Assembly: GCA_002725995.1 (NCBI GenBank) | Contig: PBRQ01000051.1 | Span: 25,483 to 89,482, forward strand | DNA length: 64,000 bases | Origin: Gammaproteobacteria bacterium | Lineage (GTDB): Bacteria; Pseudomonadota; Gammaproteobacteria; Pseudomonadales; Azotimanducaceae | Direction of reading: 5' to 3' | Shown here: positions 31,552 to 39,636 of the stretch, in pieces | How the letters are laid out: the number at the start of each line of letters is the position of its first letter | Position numbering within the stretch: the stretch's first letter is position 1 | The notes under the pieces: model-generated | What the model saw: the letters and a program-made list of their open reading frames with translations, nothing else | The model's database searches: none | Told to the model about the DNA's origin: nothing | Made by a program: the position numbers and the translations under genes

Positions 31552-32100
31552 CTAGTTAATATACTCAAAAACCTTGACGATCTTCTGCACACCATAGGTT
31601 TTGCGGGTAAGCTGAACCGCTGCTTCGGCTTCTTCTCTTGTCAGTAGACCCAGCAGGTAGACGATACCGTTTTCAGTGACAACTTTTATTCGATTGGCAT
31701 CTGTTGCTGAAGACACTGCCATGGATGATTTGATCTTTGTTGTGAGCCAGTTGTCATTTGCCCGAGCGATTAGTGATGTTGGTCCTGCGACTTCCAGTTC
31801 ATTGTGAACCTTTTTGATATTTCTCATTCCCTCAATTGCTTTCGATGCGATACCAACAAGTGTCTCAGTTGCAACCTGACCAGTAATAAGTATGGTTCCA
31901 TTGAAGCTCGTGACATCAAGGTGCGCTTCATCAAGCTTGGGGTCAGCAGCCTTGATATTTCTTTTCGCCAATGATTCTTTTCGGCTGTCGTCCAGTCTGG
32001 TTCCAAAGGTACGCTTTCCATAGTCGTCTGTTTTTGGGCCGAAACTGGAGCAGCCCTGAAGGGACAAGCCTATAGCGAATATTAGGGGGAGAAATTTCAT
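31552..32100 (-). CDS. dolP: BON-domain outer-membrane lipoprotein DolP (YraP)
   Basis: Lipoprotein with a type II signal peptide (lipobox LQGC, Cys17) and two BON domains (about 45-110 and 115-182). DolP binds anionic phospholipid at the division site and supports outer-membrane integrity. Family marks are FNGTILITGQV and ENGIVYLLGLLTREEA. 182 residues. The gmhA/diaA-type gene that usually sits between dolP and yraN is absent. Confidence 0.93.
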   Translation of the reverse strand: MKFLPLIFAIGLSLQGCSSFGPKTDDYGKRTFGTRLDDSRKESLAKRNIKAADPKLDEAHLDVTSFNGTILITGQVATETLVGIASKAIEGMRNIKKVHNELEVAGPTSLIARANDNWLTTKIKSSMAVSSATDANRIKVVTENGIVYLLGLLTREEAEAAVQLTRKTYGVQKIVKVFEYIN

Positions 32101-32199
32101 TTTACTCCAATACTTGAAATGAACATCCCTATCTTGCTGATAAGTTGCCCAACTTCAAGTTTTTAACTTGCAACTGGAAAGAATCAGACCCTGGAAAAG

Positions 32200-32553
32200 C
32201 TAACCATCCAATATGAAAGCTCTCTTGATCAAATTGATAGAGTGCCCCATTGAAATGACATCAAAACGACAGGGCATGTCACGACATTGTTTGTGGGTCG
32301 CGAGGAAGTGCTCGGCAGTTTGAGCAATTTTTCGGCTTTTCTTATGGGTTACCGTCTCTGCACCGGTTCTGCGAGAATTTTCCCTGCGATAGCGAACCTC
32401 GACAAAGGCCAGGGTTTCGTTGTTCTGGACGATAATATCTATCTCGCCGGCCTTCGTGCGGTAGTTGCTGACCATGAACTGACAGCCATTTGATTCAAGG
32501 TAGGCGAGAGCCTCTGACTCGGCCTGACTACCGCGGGCGGTGGTGGTAACCAG
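32200..32553 (-). CDS. yraN: YraN family (UPF0102) endonuclease-like protein, no standard start codon
   Basis: Restriction-endonuclease-fold protein of unknown role with the motif GEIDIIVQNNETLAFVEVRYR (D, E-V-R core). An ATG at 32475 would give only 91 residues and cut off the conserved N-terminal helix, which is plainly encoded upstream as ARGSQAESEALAYLESNGCQ. No ATG, GTG or TTG exists between that helix and the in-frame lpoA stop at 32563. The best initiator is CTG at 32553 (117 residues, normal length). A non-standard start, read-through from lpoA or a sequence error are the alternatives. Confidence 0.75.
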   Translation of the reverse strand: MVTTTARGSQAESEALAYLESNGCQFMVSNYRTKAGEIDIIVQNNETLAFVEVRYRRENSRRTGAETVTHKKSRKIAQTAEHFLATHKQCRDMPCRFDVISMGHSINLIKRAFILDG

Positions 32554-32562
32554 GAGGAGTGC

Positions 32563-34410
32563 CTAGCTGTTATCGAGAATAAAGGGTATGGCGACTACTG
32601 ATCCGTTCTTAAACTGGGCCCACATCAGGTTCCTGATAATCGTATTGTTGCGAAGGGTCAGTACGCCGGTGGCACCAAACAGCCGTTCTCCAGGAATCTC
32701 TTTCAACTGCTGCAGTCGTGGATAGAGTCGGTATGCATCAATGCCAAGCGCGAAGAATGGAGCGAAGCCTGATCGAGAGGACTGCCAAAGTCTGAGAATT
32801 TCCTTTTGAATCTTGTCCGTGGATGCGAGCTTCCAGGGAATGTCACAGAAACGAATACCATTGAGGTCAATGGCATCAATCCTCGATTCACTGAATTCAT
32901 GAACATGGGAACTGGCGTAGACGGGAATATCATCAGCGTAGAAAAAGGCCAGTGCCGGGTTAATGCCGCGTGCCTGAATGGGATTGGCCAGCAGAAAAAT
33001 GAAATCAACATCCTGGCGACGCCTTGGCGTAAATTCAAATCGCTTGCCAATGATTCTGCGTAGTTCATTTGAACGCTTTTCGCTTTGATCTACCTTCAGC
33101 AATGCCTTTACGAGTTCAGAATAATCCCTTTGGTCGGCGAACCTGGCTTCCTCAACCATAATTCCGCCGAGGGCCTCCCAGCGATCCCGGAAAACTCCCA
33201 GGTTTCGATCTCCCCATTCGCCTTCTGGAGCGATTGCCAATGCCTTCAGGTGGCCCTCCCTGTAGACCTGCTCAGCGACCTGCACCATTTCATCTTCTGG
33301 TGCGAGCCCAAACTGGTACAGATCCGGGTTTCCCTCGCCTTTGATAGTCCGGTTGAGCGAGACCACCGGCACCGGCAGTTTGAGCCTGGAAAGAATGCTG
33401 ACCTTGTCTCGATCCAGTGGACCGATGATGAGTTCTGCGCCATCAGATGCCACCTCAGCAACAAGATCCTTGATGTCTGTGGCAGAGGTGTCGTAAATCC
33501 TAATTGAAGTGGAAATGCGCCCCCTATCTTTTCCATATTCCCCCTTATCTTTTCCATATTCATAGTAGGCAGCGAGTATCCCGTCACGGATTGCCCTGCC
33601 AAATGGACCCAAGGTGCCCTGAGTGGGCAGCAATAGGGCTATCGCAGATGGCTGTTCTTTCACAATCCGGGACAACATTTGCAGGCTGGCAGGTAGTTGC
33701 GATGCTGCCGGGTGATGTGACCAGATTTTTTTCCAGTTGTTCAGTTCCTGGAGTTGTCGCAGGGGGTCACTCTCGTACTGCCTGGTCATAGCGGCGAGTG
33801 ACAACCAGCCGCGCAAATCACTGGTGATTGCTTTTGTAGCATGATTTACAAGGCTGGTCGCGGGAAGGTGCAATAAAGATGAAAAAATGTGTTCGTGGTT
33901 GAGCCCTTTCTCCTCGGGTGCCAGCAGGTTATTGAAGTAGATTCGCTCCCTTGCGCTTGCGACGTAGCTCCGGCCTAGTCCGTAGGCCTCGGCCCTCAGC
34001 CTGCCGATCTTTATCTGGAGGTCCTGGGTTAGTGGTATCGCCTGTAGGTGCTTGTTATTGAGGAATGTGAGCGCCCGCTGCGGGGAAACCTCTGCAAGTG
34101 AAATCCGGGCGCTGGTAATCAGATAGTCACTTATGTATTCGGGGCTAAGGAATGGGTTCACAACCAGTGCGAGTATTCTTTTGGCCTGCTCAAGATCTCC
34201 TTTTTCAAGAGAAAGGGCTGCGGCCCTGATCCTGAGTTCAGTGGCCTTCCGGTCCTCGCTACGATCTGCTGTTATCAGTAGTGCGCTGATATCATTGGGA
34301 ACACTGGCCTCGATGAACTTGTGTGGTGTCTCCTCGGTGGCTGGGTCTGTTTGTGGAGCAGCACAACCTGCGATGAGTAATACCCAAGCAATGGCGGTAA
34401 AGTGTTTAAT
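32563..34410 (-). CDS. lpoA: Penicillin-binding protein activator LpoA, probable ATT start
   Basis: Outer-membrane lipoprotein that reaches through the periplasm to activate PBP1a. The lipobox IAGC follows a short hydrophobic segment. The N-terminal part is TPR-like and the C-terminal part is a periplasmic-binding-protein fold (from about residue 255: AIALLLPTQGTLGPFGRAI). The frame begins at TTG 34428 without a ribosome binding site. AAGGAG at 34417-34422 points to ATT 34410, which gives a compact signal peptide (MKHFTAIAWVLLIAGC). A 21-base in-frame duplication encodes YGKDKGE-YGKDRGR. Confidence 0.88.
   Translation of the reverse strand: MKHFTAIAWVLLIAGCAAPQTDPATEETPHKFIEASVPNDISALLITADRSEDRKATELRIRAAALSLEKGDLEQAKRILALVVNPFLSPEYISDYLITSARISLAEVSPQRALTFLNNKHLQAIPLTQDLQIKIGRLRAEAYGLGRSYVASARERIYFNNLLAPEEKGLNHEHIFSSLLHLPATSLVNHATKAITSDLRGWLSLAAMTRQYESDPLRQLQELNNWKKIWSHHPAASQLPASLQMLSRIVKEQPSAIALLLPTQGTLGPFGRAIRDGILAAYYEYGKDKGEYGKDRGRISTSIRIYDTSATDIKDLVAEVASDGAELIIGPLDRDKVSILSRLKLPVPVVSLNRTIKGEGNPDLYQFGLAPEDEMVQVAEQVYREGHLKALAIAPEGEWGDRNLGVFRDRWEALGGIMVEEARFADQRDYSELVKALLKVDQSEKRSNELRRIIGKRFEFTPRRRQDVDFIFLLANPIQARGINPALAFFYADDIPVYASSHVHEFSESRIDAIDLNGIRFCDIPWKLASTDKIQKEILRLWQSSRSGFAPFFALGIDAYRLYPRLQQLKEIPGERLFGATGVLTLRNNTIIRNLMWAQFKNGSVVAIPFILDNS
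33521..33563 (-). repeat. 21-base in-frame tandem duplication inside lpoA
   Basis: On the plus strand CCCCTATCTTTTCCATATTC is followed by a near-identical CCCTTATCTTTTCCATATTC. On the coding strand the duplication inserts a second Tyr-Gly-Lys-Asp-Lys/Arg-Gly heptad in a charged surface loop of the PBP-fold domain. Confidence 0.8.
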
Positions 34411-34585
34411 TGGTTGCTCCTTAAACAATGGCGGTGTTTTGTGCTGAGTTGGGTATTATTCCATATTGTCCGATTATCTTCCTGCAAATGGAGTTGATCG
34501 TACCCAGAGTTCTTGTGGGAAAAAAGCGCTGAAATTTGTGCGCTTCGTCCCGAATCGTTGAAGACACATTGAAAAGGAATTGGTA

Positions 34586-35416
34586 GTGAGTATTTTGTAC
34601 GTGGTGGCGACCCCCATCGGTAACCTGGAGGATATTACCGAACGAGCAAAGCGGATCCTGTCCGAGGTTGATCTCATTGCTGCAGAAGACACTCGTCATA
34701 CGGCAATAGTACTAAACCACCTGAATGTCAAAACCCCATTGACCTCCTATCATGATCACAATGAATCTTCTGCCAGCCGTTCTCTGATTGATCAGATAAA
34801 AAGTGGAAAGGAAATTGCGCTGGTATCCGACGCTGGTACGCCATTAATTGCAGACCCTGGATATCGACTGGTCAAGCTGGCTCGAGAGGAAGGCGTGAAG
34901 GTCGTGCCGGTGCCAGGAGTATGCGCAGTTACTGCAGCCTTGTCAGTATCAGGCCTCCCCACGGACAAATTTGCCTACCATGGATTCCTGCCGGCGAAAT
35001 CCAAGGCGTTGAAAGACTTTCTCAAGGAACTGACAAATGAACCCGGTACGCTTGTTTTCTATGAATCCCCACATCGGCTGGTTAAAACGGTGGCTATGTT
35101 TGAGCAGGTTTTTGGCTCGGACAGAATCCTTGTGGTGGCACGAGAGTTGACCAAAGCTTTTGAGCAGGTGAGTTATGGCACCATAGTGGAAGCACGGGAG
35201 CGAATTGAGTCGGGTGAAATTGTAATAAAGGGGGAATTTGTATTGTTGCTCCAGGGACGGCTCGAGGTAGATAGCCAATGGGATGAACGCAAGTTACTGG
35301 CTGAACTGCTGACCGACCTGCCGGTCAGCCGGGCGTCAGACCTTGCTTCAAGGTTGACCGGTCGACCGAAGAAAACCCTGTATAAGTTAGCCCTCTCGAT
35401 GAAGGAAATCGACTAA
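34586..35416 (+). CDS. rsmI: 16S rRNA 2'-O-ribose C1402 methyltransferase RsmI
   Basis: SAM-dependent tetrapyrrole-methylase-fold enzyme that modifies C1402 in the P site of 16S rRNA. The motifs LYVVATPIGNLEDIT, AAEDTRHT, LVSDAGTPLIADPGYRLV and PGVCAVTAAL are present. GTG at 34586 follows AAGGA at the right distance; TTG 34580 is the first in-frame alternative. It diverges from lpoA, the conserved arrangement. Confidence 0.95.
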   Translation: MSILYVVATPIGNLEDITERAKRILSEVDLIAAEDTRHTAIVLNHLNVKTPLTSYHDHNESSASRSLIDQIKSGKEIALVSDAGTPLIADPGYRLVKLAREEGVKVVPVPGVCAVTAALSVSGLPTDKFAYHGFLPAKSKALKDFLKELTNEPGTLVFYESPHRLVKTVAMFEQVFGSDRILVVARELTKAFEQVSYGTIVEARERIESGEIVIKGEFVLLLQGRLEVDSQWDERKLLAELLTDLPVSRASDLASRLTGRPKKTLYKLALSMKEID

Positions 35417-35443
35417 AGAGCAGACTCCGGTGTGGGCCGATCC

Positions 35444-35491
35444 TAGTTACATGGATTTATAGCTACATGGATCTATAGTTAAAAAGATCCC
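35444..35491 (+). repeat. 16-base direct repeats upstream of rnpB
   Basis: TAGTTACATGGATTTA (35444-35459) is followed by TAGCTACATGGATCTA (35460-35475) and a diverged third unit starting TAGTTAAAA. They lie between rsmI and the RNase P RNA promoter. No function is apparent. Confidence 0.7.
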
Positions 35492-35521
35492 GAGTTAGGA
35501 GGGTCTATGACCAGTTCGGTA

Positions 35522-35550
35522 TTTAAATTCAGGTGAAAAGTGGCTAGGCT
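35522..35550 (+). promoter_or_regulatory. Possible sigma-70 promoter of rnpB
   Basis: TTTAAA (35522-35527) and TAGGCT (35545-35550) are 17 bases apart, and the implied start at about 35557 coincides with the first paired base of the RNase P RNA. Both hexamers deviate from consensus, so the support is mainly spacing and position. Confidence 0.4.
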
Positions 35551-35557
35551 GGTACCT

Positions 35558-35914
35558 GAGAGTCGACCAGGTAATCGCTGTTGTCTTTTACAGATAGATA
35601 GCAGAGGAAAGTCCGGGCTCCAGAGGGCAGGGTGCCAGGTAACACCTGGGGGGCGTGAGCTCACGGCAAGTGCAACAGAAAATATACCGCCATATCAGAA
35701 TCTGGTGTGGTAAGGGTGAAATGGTGCGGTAAGAGCGCACCGCGCCTGTGGTAACACAGCGTGGCAAGGTAAACCCCATCCGGAGCAAGACCAAATAGGA
35801 ATCCAGATATTATGGCCCGTAATTGGGTTCGGGTAGGTCGCTATAGGTACAGGGTGACTTGTATCACAGATGAATGATTACCCATGACAGAACCCGGCTT
35901 ATCGGTCGGCTCTC
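35558..35914 (+). ncRNA. rnpB: RNase P RNA (M1 RNA, bacterial type A)
   Basis: Catalytic RNA that removes 5' leaders from tRNA precursors. The ends pair to form P1 (GAGAGTCGACC with GGTCGGCTCTC, one G-T pair). Conserved blocks are GAGGAAAGTCCGGGCTCC near 35604, GGTAAGGGTGAAA, GGTGCGGTAAGAGCGCACCG, CCGGAGCAAGACCAAATAGG, and the 3' core ACAGAACCCGGCTTATCGG. Arrangement and length (about 357 nt) fit type A, as in E. coli. It lies between rsmI and the dcw cluster, as in Pseudomonas. Confidence 0.97.
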
Positions 35915-36121
35915 ACCTTCAATCGCCTTATATTTCAAATCCATCGCTCTTTAAGGTCTATATATAACAAATCGGTCTAAACAGAAAGAAAGTTAAGGAA
36001 CTACTTTAACTATCGAACATATCCCATTGTATTAAAATCTCTTCCCCAATAGGTCAAAGTTGATCCTCTAGTAACTCTCCTAAGTTATTGTGTTTTAAAG
36101 ACAAATTGGTATTACCACTGC

Positions 36122-36150
36122 TTGACAAGGCATGTCCTCGTTTCTATTGT
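36122..36150 (+). promoter_or_regulatory. Putative sigma-70 promoter of the dcw cluster (Pmra)
   Basis: A perfect TTGACA (36122-36127) is separated by exactly 17 bases from TATTGT (36145-36150). The predicted start near 36157 leaves a leader of about 113 bases before mraZ. The MraZ-type boxes start just after it. Confidence 0.7.
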
Positions 36151-36162
36151 GAAGAAAAATAG

Positions 36163-36187
36163 TGGGTAAATGTGTTATTTTGTGGGA
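36163..36187 (+). promoter_or_regulatory. Putative MraZ operator (TGGGN repeats)
   Basis: TGGGT at 36163 and TGGGA at 36183 lie exactly 20 bases apart, with a degenerate TGTTA at 36173 in the middle. This is the 10-base periodic TGGGN-N5 array bound by MraZ in E. coli. It lies immediately downstream of the predicted start of transcription, as expected for autorepression. Confidence 0.7.
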
Positions 36188-36269
36188 AACGCAGGCAGAA
36201 ATTGTTGCTGATGATCGCCAGAAAATGACTTCTCGGTATCGAGTTGGTGGTGAAGGATGACAAGTCATC

Positions 36270-36722
36270 ATGTTTAGGGGTGTAAGTAATGTCAATTTGG
36301 ATGCCAAGGGCCGCTTAGCGGTCCCTACCCGTTATCGTGAGCTATTAGCCAACCATTGTAATGGGGAAATGGTTGTAACCATAGATACAGAAGAAAGATG
36401 TTTGCTGATTTATCCACGGCCTGAATGGGAAGACATCCAGCGGAAGGTCGAAGCGCTGCCGAGTTTCAATACAGCAACCAGGCGCGTGCAGCGCCTTCTT
36501 ATCGGTCATGCGACCGATATCCCGATGGATGGCAGTGCGCGGATTCTGCTTACACCGCCCCTCCGGGCATATGCATTGCTTGAAAAGAAAGCGGTGCTGC
36601 TGGGGCAGGGCAACAAATTAGAACTCTGGAGTGAAGAAATCTGGGTAAATCGGCGTGACACCTGGCTTGAAGATCAATCTGGATTAGAGATTCCAGACGA
36701 TCTCCAGACCTTGTCGCTATAG
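36270..36722 (+). CDS. mraZ: Transcriptional regulator MraZ
   Basis: DNA-binding repressor of its own operon, built from two SpoVT-AbrB half-domains. The paired D-x-x-x-R motifs are DAKGR near residue 9 and DGSAR near 90. 150 residues. It heads the dcw cluster and is followed by rsmH after eight bases. Confidence 0.95.
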   Translation: MFRGVSNVNLDAKGRLAVPTRYRELLANHCNGEMVVTIDTEERCLLIYPRPEWEDIQRKVEALPSFNTATRRVQRLLIGHATDIPMDGSARILLTPPLRAYALLEKKAVLLGQGNKLELWSEEIWVNRRDTWLEDQSGLEIPDDLQTLSL

Positions 36723-36730
36723 GAATCGAA

Positions 36731-37651
36731 GTGGATAACCATGAAACCGTGCTGCTAGATGAGGCAGTTGAGGCGCTGTTTCACAAACTAGACGGCAGCT
36801 ATGTGGATTGTACTTATGGCCGGGGAGGGCATAGCCAGGAGATTGTGAATCGCATGAACAACCGGGGTCGGTTAATGGTCATCGATAAGGATAAGTCCGC
36901 CATTGCAGATGCGAAATCGAGGTTTAAGGATGATGACAGGGTCGTGGTGGTTCATGGGTCTTTCTCTCGGTTAGCGGACTACGTGAAGGACCACGACATG
37001 CTGCCACTGGATGGAATCCTGATGGACCTGGGCGTCTCGTCCCCGCAACTGGATGATCCGCTCAGAGGTTTCAGTTTCATGAAGGATGGTCCGCTTGACA
37101 TGCGAATGGATCAGACCGTTGGAGATAGTGCATCTAATTGGCTTGCAATAGCTGGCGAGGACGAGATAACGGATGTATTAAGGCGTTATGGAGAAGAGAA
37201 ATTTGCGAGAAGAATTGCGAGAAAAATAGTATCAATCAGACAGGACAAGAAGATAGAGACAACATCGAGCCTTGTTGAAATTATTGAGTCCGCGGTCCCA
37301 AAAAGAGAGAAAAACAAGCACCCTGCAACAAGGACTTTCCAGGCAGTACGAATACACGTTAATCAGGAATTGAAATCTCTGGAAGACTGTTTGCAAGATG
37401 TGGTGGATCTCCTGGTTTCCGGAGGGCGACTGGTCATAATTAGCTTTCATTCACTGGAAGATCGAATTGTGAAGCGTTTTATCAGGCGAATGGAAAAGGA
37501 AGACGACTATCCTGATCGATTTCCAATTAGAGCAGATGAAATTGAACATCAGCTGAAATTGGTCGGTAAACCAATACGGCCTGGTGATGAAGAGGTGAGA
37601 AGCAATCGGAGAGCGCGTAGTTCTATCATGCGAGTTGCGGAGAAGCTGTAG
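36731..37651 (+). CDS. rsmH: 16S rRNA m4C1402 methyltransferase RsmH
   Basis: N4-methyltransferase for C1402 of 16S rRNA; the 2'-O methylation of the same base is by RsmI, encoded 1.3 kb upstream. The SAM motif YVDCTYGRGGHS lies near residue 24, with GILMDLGVSSPQLDDPLRGF near 95 and VISFHSLEDRIVKRF near 235. 306 residues. Its TAG stop is directly followed by the ftsL ATG. The start is probably the GTG at 36731. Confidence 0.96.
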   Translation: MDNHETVLLDEAVEALFHKLDGSYVDCTYGRGGHSQEIVNRMNNRGRLMVIDKDKSAIADAKSRFKDDDRVVVVHGSFSRLADYVKDHDMLPLDGILMDLGVSSPQLDDPLRGFSFMKDGPLDMRMDQTVGDSASNWLAIAGEDEITDVLRRYGEEKFARRIARKIVSIRQDKKIETTSSLVEIIESAVPKREKNKHPATRTFQAVRIHVNQELKSLEDCLQDVVDLLVSGGRLVIISFHSLEDRIVKRFIRRMEKEDDYPDRFPIRADEIEHQLKLVGKPIRPGDEEVRSNRRARSSIMRVAEKL

Positions 37652-37990
37652 ATGCTAGGGTCAAATCTTAGTGAAGAAATCATTGCCTGGGTGGCTCGCT
37701 CAGAACAGCTGTTGGTGGTTTTTGTTGTTGTTACTTTTCTAGCGTCGTCGATAGCAGTTGTCTATTCCTCCCATATGACCCGTCAGATGTATGGATCCCT
37801 GCAGACATTGCAGCACAGTCAGGATGACCTGGACAGCGAGTATGAAAAGTTGCTTTTAGAGCAAAGTGCATGGGCAGGGTACACCAGAGTAGACAAGTTG
37901 GCCCGGGAGAAATTGAATATGGCAGCACCACCAGCAGATGAGCTCGTGGTAGTAAAAGCCGGACACCATTACCTCACAGGGGGGCGGTGA
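37652..37990 (+). CDS. ftsL: Cell division protein FtsL
   Basis: Bitopic protein of the FtsQLB complex that signals to FtsWI. A transmembrane helix (about residues 20-40, LLVVFVVVTFLASSIAVVY) is followed by a leucine-rich coiled coil and the region RVDKLAREKLNMAAP, which matches the conserved C-terminal segment. 112 residues. The stop overlaps the start of ftsI. Confidence 0.92.
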   Translation: MLGSNLSEEIIAWVARSEQLLVVFVVVTFLASSIAVVYSSHMTRQMYGSLQTLQHSQDDLDSEYEKLLLEQSAWAGYTRVDKLAREKLNMAAPPADELVVVKAGHHYLTGGR

Positions 37991-39636
37991 TGATAAGAAT
38001 CAGTGTAGTGGTCACCCTTTTTGCGTTGCTGATCAGCTCGCTGTGTGCGCGACTGGTCTATCTGAATGTGATTGAGGGGGACTTTCTACAGGATCAAGGT
38101 GATGCGAGAACGATTCGTATGGAACGAATCACAGCTCATCGTGGAATGATCAGAGACCGTCGTGGTAAACCACTGGCGGTGAGCTCGCCTGTCATTTCAT
38201 TGTGGGCGGATCCGGGAGAGCTTCCCAGCTCCAAAGAAGAGCTTACGCCTTTAGCCAAATCGTTGGGTGTTGCTCCCGATAGGTTCTTTTCCAAGATCAA
38301 GAAGGCAAGGTCGCGTGATTTCGTTTATCTTCGCCGTCACCTCGTGCCATCCAAGGCGCGGGAAATTCTAGAGATGAAAGTGCCAGGTGTTTACGGTGAA
38401 CGAGAATACCACCGCTATTATCCGTCAAGTGAGGTCGGCGCACATATTGTCGGATTCACCAATATAGATGATAAGGGGCAGGAGGGAGTGGAGCTCTCGT
38501 TTGATGGGTGGCTTACGGGCATGCCAGGAAAGAAAAAGGTTCTTAAAAATCGCTATGGAGAAATAATTCGAGACATTGTTCCCGTTAGTGATGCGGTTCC
38601 AGGCAAGAGCCTTGATCTTAGTGTTGACCTTCGGTTGCAGTATCTGGCGTACCGCGAACTGAAGTCGGCTGTTACCCATTTCGAGGCAGCTTCAGGGACA
38701 GTAATAGTGCTGGATGTGAGAACTGGAAAGGTTCTTGCCATGGTCAACCAGCCATCATACAACCCGAACAACAGAGCCGATCTAGAATCAAAAATGATTC
38801 GCAACAGAGCCGTTACGGATGTCTTTGAGCCGGGTTCAACGATGAAACCCTTCACGGTGGCCGTAGCACTGTCTTCTGGCCAATATAAGCCGGCAACGGT
38901 TATTGACACAAATCCAGGCTTCCTGCGGGTTGGTTCGAAAACTATTAGAGATCCCAGTAACCGAGGGAAACTAGATCTTGGTGAAATCATTGCCAAGTCG
39001 AGCCAGGTTGGTATCAGCAAGCTGGCGTTGACTCTGAACGAGTACGAAGTCTGGGAAATGTTCCAGAAGGTTGGTTTTGGTCAGGGTACTGGCGTGGGTT
39101 TCCCCGGGGAAAGCAGTGGCTACCTGCCCAATCACAGGCGATGGAAAGATATCGAGCGAGTCACCTTCGCATACGGCTACGGGTTGACAGTAACGCCTCT
39201 GCAATTGGCGGCAGCCTACCTGACGATTGCATCTGGTGGACTTAGGCGTGACATCAGTCTGTTGCATTCCAGCGAGGCGTCAGAACCCCGCCTCTATTCA
39301 AATCATATTGCCGATCAGGTTAAGCAGATGCTTACACGAGTGGTGACTGAAGGAACCGGAAAGAAGGCGGCAATTGATTCTTACCATGTTGCAGGGAAAA
39401 CGGGGACCGTGCGTAAGGTTGGGGAAAAAGGTTATGAGGATACCCAGCATATAGCCTTTTTTGCTGGCATGACTCCAGTGAAGGACCCAAGGCTAGTGGG
39501 GATCGTGCTAATCAATGAGCCGAAATCTAGGGCCTATGGTGGTGGTTCTATCGCTGCGCCCGTTTTTTCCAGGGTAATGGCGGGTGCCTTGAGGCTGCTC
39601 AATGTGCCACCAAACGATTTTGAAGAGGCAGCCTAG
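37990..39636 (+). CDS. ftsI: Septal transpeptidase FtsI (PBP3), with SSQ in place of SSN
   Basis: Class B penicillin-binding protein that cross-links septal peptidoglycan. An N-terminal transmembrane helix is followed by the pedestal domain and the transpeptidase domain. The active-site motif STMK is at 283-286 and KTG at 470-472. The second motif, normally Ser-x-Asn, reads Ser-Ser-Gln (337-339, in AKSSQVGISKLAL), coded by CAG. The rest aligns well with PBP3 families. A GTG one codon upstream is an alternative start. The stop is directly followed by murE. Confidence 0.95.
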   Translation: MIRISVVVTLFALLISSLCARLVYLNVIEGDFLQDQGDARTIRMERITAHRGMIRDRRGKPLAVSSPVISLWADPGELPSSKEELTPLAKSLGVAPDRFFSKIKKARSRDFVYLRRHLVPSKAREILEMKVPGVYGEREYHRYYPSSEVGAHIVGFTNIDDKGQEGVELSFDGWLTGMPGKKKVLKNRYGEIIRDIVPVSDAVPGKSLDLSVDLRLQYLAYRELKSAVTHFEAASGTVIVLDVRTGKVLAMVNQPSYNPNNRADLESKMIRNRAVTDVFEPGSTMKPFTVAVALSSGQYKPATVIDTNPGFLRVGSKTIRDPSNRGKLDLGEIIAKSSQVGISKLALTLNEYEVWEMFQKVGFGQGTGVGFPGESSGYLPNHRRWKDIERVTFAYGYGLTVTPLQLAAAYLTIASGGLRRDISLLHSSEASEPRLYSNHIADQVKQMLTRVVTEGTGKKAAIDSYHVAGKTGTVRKVGEKGYEDTQHIAFFAGMTPVKDPRLVGIVLINEPKSRAYGGGSIAAPVFSRVMAGALRLLNVPPNDFEEAA

